Shown here: one piece after another, positions 53,181-64,000 of the stretch
Position numbering within the stretch: the stretch's first letter is position 1
How the letters are laid out: every line of letters begins with the position of its first letter
Origin: Aporrectodea caliginosa
Lineage: Eukaryota > Annelida > Clitellata > Crassiclitellata > Lumbricidae
NCBI GenBank assembly: GCA_020284085.1
Contig: JACEVL010000057.1
Span: 671,204 to 735,203 of the forward strand
DNA length: 64,000 bases
Direction of reading: 5' to 3'
Position numbers and translations under genes: made by a program
Notes under the pieces: generated by a model
What the model saw: the letters and a program-made list of their open reading frames with translations, nothing else
What the model was told of the DNA's origin: nothing
The model's database searches: none

Positions 53181-56090
53181 ATGAAGCGTGACTCGGATGT
53201 ACACAAAGACAGGCCTGTGCTACAGTACAGCACCGGCCAACTGTACGCCGTGCGACGTCGGGCTACAGCCAGTGCTGGGCCGCTGAAGAACTCGGTCACA
53301 GCCTGTCGTCTTTCTGAACTTAATATCCTCCGCTCCAGGGGCACTCGAGGTGGCAGAAGGAAATTACGCTCAATACAAATCGTTGAGCCCTGGACCCGAC
53401 ACCAACGTCGACCCCGCCTGCGGCGCTCTGAGAGGCGTCGTAGCTGCCTGGTCCAGATTGCGATCCAGCCGCGTTGCAGATCCGGTCCATCATCGCCGCC
53501 AGAGAATGCGTCGCAAATGCCTGGCCTGTACATCATAAACGCCAATTCCATCGCCAAGCCACACGCACTCGATCAGCTGTCGGCTGAGCTTTCCGGTTAC
53601 GGACTAGACCTGGCGATCATCACCGAGACCCATCTAAAGTCTCATCACCACGCATCCATCATACGAGTCGACGGCTTTCAATTCTTTCGACGCGACCGCG
53701 TCGCCCGCCGCGCAGGCGGAGTTGCCGTCCTTGTCAAGGAATGCTACCAAGCGACTGAGGTTGTGATGAACGGTGATGATCGCTCGCTCGAGCTGATGTG
53801 GATCAGAGTGGAGGTCCCAGGAAGAGTGGCGTTCATCGGGGCCCTGTATCACCCACCACGCCCAATATACGACCTGGGCACACTGTTGGCAAGACTGGAG
53901 CGAACGGTCGAGGAGCTCTGCCGGATGGACCCGGGCGCGTTGCTAATATTGGGTGGTGACTTCAACCAACTAGACGACAGTGCAGTAGTCGAGGCCACCG
54001 GTCTCACTCCTCTTGTCCACCAACCCACTAGAGGTGGCGCAGTACTTGACAGGTTGTTTGCTTCAGAACAATGTTTTGCAACAGTTAAAGTCTTGACCTC
54101 GGCGATCAAGACGGACCATCGGGCTATCGTTGCCATCCCCCTGGGTCCGGTGATTGCCCGAGGCAAACGGCACACACGCGTAGCGTTCAGGAGGCGATCA
54201 CCACAACAGCATGCCTCCCTCTTGCGATGCCTCTCCTGCGCTGATCTCTCTGATATATTTGAAGCCCCAGATATACAGAGTGCGTGGGATATATTCTACC
54301 GAGAGGTCAAGGACAGGATGGATACGATATACCCCCTTCGCAATGTCACCATGACCTCCTCCGATCCGCATTTCTACACGCCTGCCATCAGGCTGCTATT
54401 GAGGAAGAAGAACCGCCTCATGAGAGCGGGTCGATTGGAGGAGGCATCTGCCTGTGCCAGCCGTGTGGGCCTTGCCATCAAGAGGGCGACCAAACAAAAC
54501 CTGCGCGATGTGGACCCGCGCAACGGCGTTCGAGATTTGTGGCGGCGGGTTGGCGCGGTTACAAGGGGCAGATCGGCAGCAGATACTGAAGTCGATCTCA
54601 GTGCTGAGGACTTTAACAATCACTACGCCAGCATATCCAACGATGCAGGATACGAGCTACTTCTCTACCGAGAGACGGTGTCTCTAAACCGGGCCATCAC
54701 CTCTGAGCGCCGGATATTTCATCTTCTGGACCACCTCCACCATACAGCCGATGGAGATGACGGTCTGCCCGCGTGGTATTTGAGGCTTACGGCCCCGGTC
54801 TATTCGGGGGCCCTTTCATACCTCATAAACCGCTCGCTCGTTGAATTCCATGTACCCAACCAATGGAAGACCGCGATCATCCATCCAATCGCCAAGATCG
54901 ATCAACCCAAGGTTCCCGCGGACTTCAGGCCCATCTCCATCCTGCCAGTTCTGTCGCGGATACTGGAGAGAGAGTTGGTCCAGGCATACATATATCCAAC
55001 ATTTACACAGCCGCCCATGGACCACTTACTCAGAGACCAGTATGCGTTCCGGCCTACCGGATCTACAACAGCTGCGCTGGTCTCCATCCTCCATCATACA
55101 ACTTCTCTCTTGGCCTCTGAACCCTATGTGGCCCTAATATCACTGGACTTCAGCAAGGCCTTCGACACCGTCCGTCACTCGACGCTCGCCTCCAAGCTCT
55201 GCAGCCTAGACATACCAGACGAGGTCTACAACTGGCTCGTCAGCTTCCTCAGAGACCGAAGGCATGCGACACGGTTTGCCGGGCGGTTGTCAGGCATAGC
55301 TCACATCAACGCCAGTGTTGTACAAGGCTCTGGGTTTGGACCATCTGGCTACATTGTCAACGCCTCTGACCTCCAGCCAGTTGATCAGCAGAACCTGATC
55401 GTCAAGTACGCTGACGACACGTATTTGATCGTCGGTGCCTCGAAGAGAGCAACTGTCTCAATAGAGCTTGACCACATCGCGACATGGGCAGCCCGCAATA
55501 ACTTACGCCTAAACGCATCCAAATCCCGAGAGATGTTGATTCGCCGGCGCAGCAACATCGAATTGCCACCAACCATCGCCGGAGTAGAGCGCGTTGCCAC
55601 CATGAAGATCCTGGGAGTGACCATACGAGAAGACCTTGGCACGTCCACACACATTGATGGAATATTGGGGGTCTGCTCGCGCTCCTTGTATGCCCTTCGC
55701 GTCCTGAGGTCCCACGGCCTTCCTTCAACCGCGCTGCATGACGTGGCAAAGGCAACAACCGTGTCCCGTCTGCTTTATGCGGCGCCAGCCTGGTGGGGCT
55801 TCACCAAAGCTGAGGACAGAAATAGGCTGGACCGATTCCTACAGAGATTGCGACGAATGGGTTATCTCCCTGGCAACGCGCCTGACGTCTCGGAGATGGT
55901 ATGCGAAGCCGAGGACAGACTGCTGACGGCTGTCAGCAGAAATACATCACACGTCCTGCGGAGCTTGTTTCCGCCTGTCATCAAGCGTAGTTACAGCCTT
56001 CGCCCTAGAAATCACGATTTTGTATTACCAGCTAAGGATGATAAGAACTACATTCCTAGGGTTCTCTATAGGAGCTTGCTCAAAAAATAA
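53181..56090 (+). CDS. Intact LINE frame: APE endonuclease plus reverse transcriptase
   Basis: A single 969-codon frame. After an Arg-rich N-terminus (about 110 residues) comes an AP-type endonuclease (IINANSIA, IITETHL, LILGGDFNQLD, IKTDHRAIV), then RT (FRPISILPVLSRILE, ISLDFSKAFDTV, VVQGSGFGPSGYI, catalytic YADDTYLIV, RLNASKSREML) and a C-terminal tail ending DKNYIPRVLYRSL. An in-frame ATG near 53519 just before the endonuclease is an alternative start. Catalytic residues appear present and no stop interrupts, so it may be competent. Its GC content is much higher than the surroundings. It belongs to the Jockey/CR1-like supergroup by motif style; the clade is not resolved. A short 3' UTR of about 58 bases runs to the edge of the right arm. 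Confidence 0.9.
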   Translation: MKRDSDVHKDRPVLQYSTGQLYAVRRRATASAGPLKNSVTACRLSELNILRSRGTRGGRRKLRSIQIVEPWTRHQRRPRLRRSERRRSCLVQIAIQPRCRSGPSSPPENASQMPGLYIINANSIAKPHALDQLSAELSGYGLDLAIITETHLKSHHHASIIRVDGFQFFRRDRVARRAGGVAVLVKECYQATEVVMNGDDRSLELMWIRVEVPGRVAFIGALYHPPRPIYDLGTLLARLERTVEELCRMDPGALLILGGDFNQLDDSAVVEATGLTPLVHQPTRGGAVLDRLFASEQCFATVKVLTSAIKTDHRAIVAIPLGPVIARGKRHTRVAFRRRSPQQHASLLRCLSCADLSDIFEAPDIQSAWDIFYREVKDRMDTIYPLRNVTMTSSDPHFYTPAIRLLLRKKNRLMRAGRLEEASACASRVGLAIKRATKQNLRDVDPRNGVRDLWRRVGAVTRGRSAADTEVDLSAEDFNNHYASISNDAGYELLLYRETVSLNRAITSERRIFHLLDHLHHTADGDDGLPAWYLRLTAPVYSGALSYLINRSLVEFHVPNQWKTAIIHPIAKIDQPKVPADFRPISILPVLSRILERELVQAYIYPTFTQPPMDHLLRDQYAFRPTGSTTAALVSILHHTTSLLASEPYVALISLDFSKAFDTVRHSTLASKLCSLDIPDEVYNWLVSFLRDRRHATRFAGRLSGIAHINASVVQGSGFGPSGYIVNASDLQPVDQQNLIVKYADDTYLIVGASKRATVSIELDHIATWAARNNLRLNASKSREMLIRRRSNIELPPTIAGVERVATMKILGVTIREDLGTSTHIDGILGVCSRSLYALRVLRSHGLPSTALHDVAKATTVSRLLYAAPAWWGFTKAEDRNRLDRFLQRLRRMGYLPGNAPDVSEMVCEAEDRLLTAVSRNTSHVLRSLFPPVIKRSYSLRPRNHDFVLPAKDDKNYIPRVLYRSLLKK

Positions 56091-56148
56091 CCCCTGAACA
56101 AACAATAATTTTAAATTACTAATTTCATTTCACTTTATCTTGTAACCG

Positions 56149-56550
56149 CGGAAGAACAGATCTGGAACGACATACGGACTTCTGACTTAGGAACTGAAGA
56201 CTAACTTAAGGATGACATCAGTTCAATTCCGTGCTTGATTGGAAAGAGAGGTTTGTGAATTATATTTATACTCTACTCTCTTGACAAGGATGTGATCTTT
56301 GAGTCATTAATTATTATTATATTTATTAATTGAGTTTGATTATTATTTGTATCTGCGATACACTACAAGGGTAAATGTTACAGTGATGATCAAATGATAC
56401 TCAGGTATAATAAAGATATTTCATGTATTCATTCATTGGATTTATTCTTACTTTAATTATAATCATTTAATCACACATACAATGCAGATCAAGTGAGTTT
56501 ATAGTTACCCCATTATTATTATTCTCTAATGGATTAAAACCCCATTATGA
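56149..56550 (+). repeat. Truncated copy of the exon E LTR (right arm)
   Basis: Corresponds to 48838-49239. About 250 bases at the LTR's 5' end, including the TATA box, are missing; the LINE's 3' end takes their place. Confidence 0.8.
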
Positions 56551-56637
56551 TAACTGCAACTGAAGAGGGAGACTACATCTGCACTGCTACAAATACCCAA
56601 GGACGCAACACACATACTCTTCAGATACGCGTTGAAG
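56551..56637 (+). pseudogene. Exon E 3' relic (right arm)
   Basis: Reads TATEEGDYICTATNTQGRNT and ends GAAG|gtctta, the F-strand half of Ig3. It mirrors 48751-48837 and has no upstream exon half on this side. Confidence 0.8.
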
Positions 56638-57347
56638 GTCTTACATTTTAAAATAATTTTCGTAAATGACATTTATTTATCGATTGAACCCTTCAATAGA
56701 AGTTAACCTGGATTCTTTCCCTGCCAGGATATCCACATGGAGAGAGCCTGACTTTGCCATTTTGCCAAATTTCTCGCGCACGTGAAGAATCTTCGTTGCT
56801 TTGTCTTCACTGCTGTTTTAACTTTCAAATCTTGTAAACTGTTTAAAGTGCATAAAACTTGTAATAATACGAACTAGACTATTAAAATTACATGCATTCT
56901 ACCTAAATAGCACTTGCTATCCTTTACTGTAAAGGCGAAGCTTCTTTAAAACTGGACACAAAGACTTTGAGCCATGATATAAGAATGCAACGCTTCTTTC
57001 TCAATGCAGAACTTTAACTAAGCCCCAGTTTCGGTTATTGGTAACACTCTGGCAGAAGAGCAGAAGACGGACGCGTGATCGCTTTCCGTTACTCTCCCAA
57101 AGGTCTACTCAGCCTTTTATTCGCCAGATGGCGTTGGTAGAATGAGCAGTAGGACGCGATGGGCGCCTTGCATGGCTGCCAAACAGTCAAATTCTACTCC
57201 TGTAATAACCGGTGATCATGCGTTCATCTATGTTCATACTATGAATTGTAATCACACTGCATTGTGTCATTTTTAGACAACAAACGAAGATATTTTAAAA
57301 AACAGTCGACTAAAATCGCGCGATGTTACCTTTAAATTTGAGTGCAG

Positions 57348-59690
57348 ATGTACCGAAGTTTCAGAACAAGGTAGATGGTCAATAAGTTTACTGAATACAG
57401 GAATAAATTTAAGACTATTAGAATCAAAGCCGAGAAAAGTTATTATGCAGCCGAGTTCTGCAAATATAAAGATGATCTAAGAAGAACTTGGAAGCTCATT
57501 CGCTCAGTAATGCAATTGGAAAATAGAGAGGCGCAAATTGAGTCACTAAATATTAATGGGAAGAACGTGAAGGATGCGCAAGAAATGGCAAATGGCTTTA
57601 ATAGTTACTTCACTAACATTGCTCAATCGCTGGCAGAAAAAATATCAGATCCACCTCTTCCATACTCCAGCTATCTACAAGCCCCTCTGCAGAATTCTAT
57701 GGGCCTCTTATCGGTATCCCCAGAGGAAATAATGGATATTAGTCGTAATATACGTTTGACACATAGCAAAGGGATTGATGACATCGACCCTTGTATAGCG
57801 TCACCCAATCTCCATCTGGTTGCTAAACCTCTGGCAGAAATAATAAATTGTTCTTTTACTACTGGAATTGTTTCACAAGCCATAAAAATAGCTAAAGTAG
57901 TGCCAATACTTAAAAAAGGCGAGAACGATAATGTGACCAATTATAGACCTATTTCTGTCCTCCCTTACTTTCCTAAGTTTTATGAAAAGCTCATGTACAA
58001 CCGCCTTTATGGCTTTGTAAAAAACTCGAATATTATCTACCAATCTCAGCATGGATTCCAACCAGGTCACTCCCCTACATGGCCTTGCTGAATATGCAGG
58101 ACATGATTACTAATGCCATCGAAAATAATGAATACTCAGTAGGGGTGTTTTTCGATCTCGCTAAAGCGTTTGATACGGTCAATCATAATATCCTGCTAAA
58201 AAACTAGAAAACTATGGGATTAGGGGAACACAGTTTAAATGGTTCGCCAGCTACTTTGAGAACCGTGCACAGAGAGTCCTCTGTAATGGTACCCTCTCCG
58301 AGCTGAGATTGATCAGATATGGAGTTCCGCAAACCTCCAATCTTGGGCCACTCCTATTTCTGCTCTATATTAACGACTTGGCCAGTGTCTCCCCAACTTT
58401 GTTTTTCATATTATTTGCTGACGATACCAACGTTTTTTATTCCAATGGTTCCTGGCAGACGCTGATTCAAACTGTTAATTTTGAGCTTTCTAGTGTAGCT
58501 GCTTGGTTCCAAGCAAATAAACTCACGCTTAATTTAGATAAAACTAACTTTATTTTATTTAAATCCCAGAGAAAAATTAACCCCAGCGGTGATTTATCTT
58601 TGTTTATTAATGGTACTCCTATCACTCAAGTCGAGTCAACGAAGTTTTTAGGTGTACATATAGATCAGCCCATGACCTGGAAGGTGCATATTAATCAAAT
58701 TGCAGCCAAAATCGCAAAGAATGTAGGTATTCTAACCCGTATCGCATATAAACTACCAAAGGAAATTAGAATAAACTTATACTATACCCTCATCTACCCC
58801 TACCTCATTTACTGCAACTTGATTTGGGCATCGACTTACGAATCAAGGCTGCATAAACTAGTTCTCTTACAGAAGAGGGCTGTTCGTATAATTGCGGGTA
58901 TTCGAAAATGGGATCACACTGGCCCATCCTTTAGCGAGCTCAAACTCTTGAAAATACACGAGATAAAAGATCTTCAAATTGGTGAATTCTTTTTTCGCCT
59001 CGAGCATGGACTCCTCCCACCTGCATTTAAGGATTTCATCCCACATGCATCCGACATTCACACGCACTTCACTAGGAATTTAGCAGCATATCGTCCTGTC
59101 AAAGCTCATTCAAACACTCGACGGTTTACTATTAAATCATACGGCACTAAAGTATGGAACGCTTTACCAATAGAAATACGTTCCTCTAATACTCTGCAGG
59201 TTTTCAAAAAAAGGTTACGTGTATTTCTTCTTTCCTCGATTTAAACAGCTACATCATCACTAGAAGTGCATATTACCGCGTTTATTTAAGGATTTAGTTA
59301 GGTTTATAGTTAAGATCGTGTTATCACTTGTTTCTGGATAATTAAACTCTTGTTGTCTCTAGTCACCTTCTGGTTCAGTTTCTGTTTTTATTGGCTAACT
59401 TGGAATTTTTGTTTGTAATTTTCTATCTGGGTGACCCTCCCTAGCGGGATCTCCATCCCTTTTGGGCCTCCCTTTGTCGCCAATGCTGTTTTGTTAATTT
59501 ACTTTCTCTGGCTTAATTGTAATGTTTTTTTTCTCTGGCATAATTGTAATGTTTTTTGGTTGCAATAAAACAACTTGATTGATTGATTGATTGATACGAT
59601 GTCAACGTAACTGAAGGAGAGTCGGTTACCTTCAACTGCAACGCCTCCGCCATACCCGAAGCTAATATCACCTGAGTTATTAACTTATTA
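57348..59690 (+). pseudogene. Exon F relic interrupted by a LINE (right arm)
   Basis: Acceptor gagtgcag, 33 exon bases (57348-57380), LINE, then the rest of the exon from 59594, with the same 3' deletion as the left copy. Confidence 0.8.
57381..59593 (+). mobile_element. 5'-truncated LINE with RT, TGAT tail (right arm)
   Basis: Same insertion as 45794-48007. Frames 57375-58091 and 58309-59244 carry the RT motifs. This copy has an extra lesion: four C where the left arm has five near 58075, which moves the AKAFDTV block out of frame. The change happened after the arms separated, or the left copy was repaired. Confidence 0.85.
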
Positions 59691-60676
59691 TGTTGACCTC
59701 CATTGCCTTGATTCGGTTCTGTGTTTCTTCTTCACTCTTGATTCATCATAGTCTGCTCTCTTAAATTCACAGAATCGGATGAGGAGCTAAATTCTTCAAC
59801 CGACATTAGAAAGAGCCACCATAGTATTATTATACTAAAAACCGTGGCTAGTTGAACTAATAGTTGAACTTCAATAATTATTACTTTGCATAAAGTGTTG
59901 CCTTCATTATATTACATCGACACGTATAATAGGTCGGATTTCGTTTCCAATGCAGGATCCCCGTTTCAGAATGAAGTAGGCCTATCTATAGAAATTTCTT
60001 GTCTACGATTTCATTTGAAGCGACCGATGATGGATGCCTTATGCATTGTGATAACAGAAGTCATTATATTAGATTAGATAATATAGAAAATTTTCGAATG
60101 GATGTTAAAAATTTAAAGAACTATTTTCCCATAGGCCGAACAGTTGTTTCTAAACATTGACTTCAAGTTTTCTTAGCAAAAACCGAGATGAAGAGCAAAA
60201 TTCTTAAGACCGAGCAAAATAAGCGACACACTATCATTGCTGCATATATATATATATATATATATAGCATATATTCGTTTATTTGAAAAAGAGACCAATC
60301 TAGGTGGCACACCACACCCAGTTACATGCCGAAACCAGACAAATAAATAAATGAAATAAATATTTGCAGCGCCGTTTAAGAATCTCATATTGGCGCTTAT
60401 GCTGCGTAGTCCGTAAGAAAAACAGATTGTTTAAAATGATCTATAATGTAACAGCAACTTAGTCAGTTAGCGTTGACGCTCAATGTAGGCCTATCGTGTA
60501 TACCGGATATAAAGAACTGTCCAAGCAAACGCCGTTGTTTACTAACTGGACCAAGTTACTATTACGCTTTCTATGAGATATTGGTAACTGAAACCACAGG
60601 TGTAGCTACATCGAAGCACGAGGAGGCTCCTCGTGCTTTTTATGCACTGGAACTACTATAATTGACCAATGACCCC

Positions 60677-60876
60677 TCATTTATTTCTTCTGTTGTTCAT
60701 TCGTTCGTTTATTTTTTGGTTCGTTCATTTATTTATCAGCAGATGTGCTTACGACTCATTGTAGTCCGTTATAGCCATCAGTAGCACGGTGATGTATTGT
60801 TAGCGCACGTTGTCTCTGGACAACTCCTCTGATCTTAAACATAGATTCTTAAAAATCCGGTAACCTGCGCTCTGGC
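60677..60876. repeat. 200-bp direct repeat, copy 2 (right arm)
   Basis: Mirror of 44511-44710. Confidence 0.88.
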
Positions 60877-60931
60877 TATGACCAGGATTTTGCCAATGGT
60901 CTGCGAAGTTGCCTCCTCTTGAATAAGGATA

Positions 60932-62299
60932 CAGTGATATTTTACTTCTCAAAATAATTCCTAATTCAGTTATAGTTCAGTTCTTTGTTCTTGAATTTTA
61001 CTTCTAATTCTAATTTTACTTCACAAATAATTTTACTTCTCATTCCTATTTTAGTTCTCAATTAATTTTACTTCTTATTTTAGTTTTCCAAATAATAATT
61101 TCAGTGCAGTAAAAAGTATTGTAACGTTACTACTTGCATGTATAAGATATCTTTGTTCAATTTCAATAACACTATCAGTCTCTCATTTCCAGAGATTTTT
61201 TCATGCGATTTCTTCGCCCATCAGTCAAGTCAAGATTCCACATACAGAAAATATTCTTTCCACAAAAGCCTGTGAGGCTGGAGCTGACAAAAGATCCTCT
61301 TCAATGGTGCAATTTTACTGTAGGCCTACGAAGTTTGCATTTCCTTCCAGAAAGCAAGAGGATTCCTAGTATCATTCTCCCTTATGTCTGCCAAATAATG
61401 ATCCACCTGAGTTGTTACACAGTCTTGGTTGCTGCTGCTGCTGCTGCTGGACAATGTTGATGGTGTTTGTGTTGAGAAATTTAAATTTCTGCAGTGCAGG
61501 TGAAACTGTGCTTTGATGTTGACAAGCAGTCTCCTATTTTCAGGACCTTCAGCGACGCTGGCATAGTATTATCTGCTGCATTTTTAGACTTACATTTCAC
61601 CCTTTGCTTTACTTCAGACAGTTTTTGTTCTTTCTCTATATAAGTTTGGTGCGCTTCTTTATGCAAGCGTAGCATATGAGCAACCAATGTTACCATATTG
61701 CTTGTGTTCTTCCCTGCAGCAAGCGCTGTCCCACAAATTCCATTTTTTACCGTTTGGTACCTGGCATGTAGATCGGCCTGTAAGCCTACTTTTGTCAAAA
61801 TGGAAAACTCCCAAACCGGACTGTCTTGCTTTCTTCCGAAGTTCCGGCCAACAATCTCAATAAACTCATACTTAAGCAAATTAACGCGAAATAAAATGTC
61901 GTAGCCTACGCAACTGAGGTCGTTATTAGGTTGGTACGCAGGCGGGACAGTTATTTAGACAACGAAGACCAAAGATAGTAGGCCTATATTGCCGAGAGAA
62001 TGATATGCAAAGCACCTTCATCTCAACTGAAGATTTTCAATGGATTATGTGCTTGGATCGCATGCAATTTTGGCTACTCGCCTTCATCTCAACTTAAGGG
62101 CCTCAAGAAGTAAAATGATTTTACTTCTGAAAATAATTCCTAATTTCATTCATAATTTTAGTTCTGCAAATAATTCATAATTTAATTCCTAATTTCGTTT
62201 TTCAAGCCAAAATAATTCCTACTTTTAATTCTAGTTTTCGTTAACGAAATCCTTTATTTTTACTTCTAATTTTAGTTTTCGTTAACGAAAATATTGCTG
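60932..62299 (-). mobile_element. Decayed hAT transposon (right arm)
   Basis: Mirror of 43088-44455, with the same terminal repeats, 8-bp duplications (taaggata on this strand) and relic BED and dimerisation-domain codons. Confidence 0.85.
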
Positions 62300-62487
62300 T
62301 AAGGATACAATGTTTGTGCGTGTTTCACAATAGCCCAAACCAAAATTATGTTGTTTATTCCAGGTGGCATTTTGGTAACTCTGGTTTCTGTCTCTTTGAA
62401 ACACAAAGATACCAGACCATAGGCTGATTTGGAAGAAAGTGTTAGGCTACTTAGAAGGCACTACCGACTAATTTCTTAGAGCATTTT

Positions 62488-62687
62488 TCATTTATTTCTT
62501 CTGTTGTTCATTCGTTCGTTTATTTTTTGGTTCGTTCATTTATTTATCAGCAGATGTGCTTAAGACTCATTGTAGTCCGTTATAGCCATCAGTAGCAAGG
62601 TGATGTATTGTTAGCGCACGTTGTCTCTGGACAACTCTTCTGATCTTAAACATAGACTCTGAAAAATCCGGTAACCTGCGCTCTGGC
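62488..62687. repeat. 200-bp direct repeat, copy 1 (right arm)
   Basis: Mirror of 42700-42899. Confidence 0.88.
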
Positions 62688-62827
62688 TTTAAGTAATGCT
62701 TCGGATTATAATTAAGCTTAATAATATGACCTACAACTTTAATTATGATTAGACCCTCCCAAATGTTATCAAGTATGTCTTCGAAGTTTGGATATTGGCA
62801 TCTATATCGACCTCAATACCACCCCAA

Positions 62828-62871
62828 TACCACCCCATTTCCCCCCCTCTAGGGGGGGAAATGGGGTGGTA
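62828..62871. repeat. Perfect 20-bp hairpin (right arm)
   Basis: Mirror of 42516-42559; stem sequence unchanged. Confidence 0.95.
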
Positions 62872-62921
62872 AGCGTCTCTAAAAGCCTCTACCACCCAAA
62901 TGCCCACCACGCCACCTTCAC

Positions 62922-63551
62922 GTGGTACCCCTGTTGGAGACAAAGTGCGTGGTGGACGACCGAGCCCTCGCCGGTATATGCGAGCCCAGAGACAAGGAGT
63001 CGGAAGGACGGACGATGAAGGACATCGACGCTCAGAGATGGTGTCTCGTTAAAAACACCGAGAGGAAGGCAACGGGAAACCACCTCTCTAATCTCCCAAG
63101 AAACACTGACAATAAAAGCCTAAAGAAAAGACTGGTCAAAACACTGGTATGGAGTGTGGCACTATATGGGTCAGAGACCTGGACCATCAGGAAAGAAGAG
63201 TTTAAGAAATTAGAAGCTTTTGAGATGTGGATCTGGAGAAGGATGGAGAAGGTGAGCTGGACTGAGCATATAACGAATGACGAAGTGCTACAAATGGTTG
63301 ATGAAAAACGATCGCTAATAGCAACAATAAGGGAAAGACAGAAGAACTGGGTAGGGCACGTACTACGAGGAGACTCCCTTCTTAAAGAAATCATAGAAGG
63401 GAGAATGGAAGGGAAAAGAGGGAGGGGAAGACCGAGGCAGATGATGCTGGGGTGGATGGCCGACGGATACAGCAAATTAAAGGAAAAGGCACAGCACAGA
63501 GAAGAGTGGCGTCATTGGAAGTTGAAACCTGCCGAAGGGCAGAGAACTTAA
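62922..63551 (+). pseudogene. RTE-like LINE C-terminal fragment (right arm)
   Basis: Identical 209-codon frame to 41836-42465. The flanking 63552-63655 is the LINE's 3' side or array DNA up to the arm end. Confidence 0.82.
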
Positions 63552-63655
63552 AGAAGAAGAATCGACCTCAAATCGTTAGTGTCTTGATATTTTCGTGCTG
63601 GATTCAGCTCTAGGATTCAAATGCAGTCGCTATTCAAAGTGCCTTTAAATAGGAT

Positions 63656-64000
63656 ATTGGTATAGCCAGCTTTTGATATTTAAATAACAGGACGAAAAAT
63701 AATTGTGCTAAATCAATTGTTTTCCGCCAATTGTCGATAATTTGCTGACGATAATGACTCTCAAATCTGTTTTACTACATTTTAGACTGAAAAAACCGGT
63801 GTTAGGCCACCAGGATCAACATCACAAACGTTGAATTTTCACGAAGAATAGTTTGCCATGCTAGTTAGGAACTTGGAAATGAAAACTCTTATCAGTACTC
63901 TTCTATACTTGGCTTTCTTTTGTGGCTTCATCTTTACTCAAAACGACGGTAAGTGGCCTAGAAATTAAGAAACTCGTGTAGGCCCTAATCATAGCCAGAT
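63656..64000 (+). other. Right flank of the palindrome
   Basis: Sequence outside the inverted repeat. Apart from the signal-peptide exon of a plus-strand family member I see no other element. Confidence 0.6.
63858..63948 (+). CDS. Signal-peptide exon of a plus-strand family member (gene 5, partial)
   Basis: ATG at 63858, with a second ATG at 63879 that gives MKTLISTLLYLAFFCGFIFT, a signal peptide very like those of genes 1-3 (MKEFF, MREFF, MKDFF). The exon ends QND and GACG|GTAAGT, in phase 1 as in the others (70 bases from the second ATG against 67). It is the start of a gene continuing beyond the window, in opposite orientation to genes 1-4. The second ATG is favoured because it matches the family start. 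Confidence 0.75.

Larger units (their letters stand above)
56149..63655 (+). repeat. Right arm of giant inverted repeat
   Basis: Reverse complement of 41732-49239, one base shorter. It starts inside the LTR (cggaagaacagatctgg) directly after the central LINE and ends at aggat, beyond which 63656 onward differs from gene 4's exon F. Confidence 0.97.

Noticed and set aside
41732..63655. CRISPR or prokaryotic mobile island as an explanation for the repeats
   Set aside because: Arms contain eukaryotic LINE and hAT sequences and split Ig exons; no short spaced direct-repeat array exists.

Overview
The window is eukaryotic, from an invertebrate animal: split genes with canonical phase-1 immunoglobulin (Ig) exons, GT-AG introns, tRNA-derived SINEs, hAT MITEs, LINEs, an LTR element and long trinucleotide and tetranucleotide microsatellites. 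The frequent 'taggcctac' words and the repeat mix make an echinoderm or other invertebrate deuterostome my best guess, but nothing here proves the taxon.

The host content is a tandem array, mostly on the minus strand, of one family of transmembrane receptors whose ectodomain resembles the N-terminal Ig domains of L1CAM/neuroglian (as insect hemolin does) without fibronectin repeats. The exon order is signal peptide (SP), A, B, C, D, E, F, G, H, transmembrane (TM), tail. Gene 1 (1-3527) runs off the left edge after SP-A-B-C-D-E. Gene 2 (22878 down to 7081) has all exons but a 2-base deletion in E. Gene 3 (34756 down to 28965) is compact and intact by eye: SP-F-G-mini H-TM-tail, a one-Ig receptor. 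Gene 4 is broken: its 3' half (41731-37928) is separated from a 5' half (52090-48751) by an arm of a giant inverted repeat. A further signal-peptide exon lies on the plus strand at 63858-63948, so the array changes direction here.

The tails are the most unusual part. They carry ITIM-type motifs followed by an 11-residue (33-base) tandem repeat that sets YxxL at exactly the spacing of an ITAM (YxxL-x7-YxxL). Each copy stops at a different place in the array and has lost different tyrosines.

Mobile DNA: a gag/pol/env LTR element (10132-18479) sits in gene 2's G-H intron; its RT-RNase H region is deleted while gag, integrase and env-like frames stay open. From 41732 to 63655 there is a palindrome with two near-identical arms of about 7.5 kb (41732-49239 and 56149-63655) and a 6.9 kb spacer. 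Each arm holds a 5'-truncated LINE inside an Ig exon, a decayed hAT transposon, an RTE-like LINE tail, a 20-bp perfect hairpin and a pair of 200-bp direct repeats. The spacer holds the 5' half of gene 4 and a LINE with an intact 969-codon endonuclease-RT frame ending next to the right arm.

Intergenic stretches between array members are diverged copies of each other, and an orphan 3' flank near 26.9-27.2 kb suggests a lost copy. All exon calls rest on reading splice sites and homology between copies within the window; no transcripts or searches were available.
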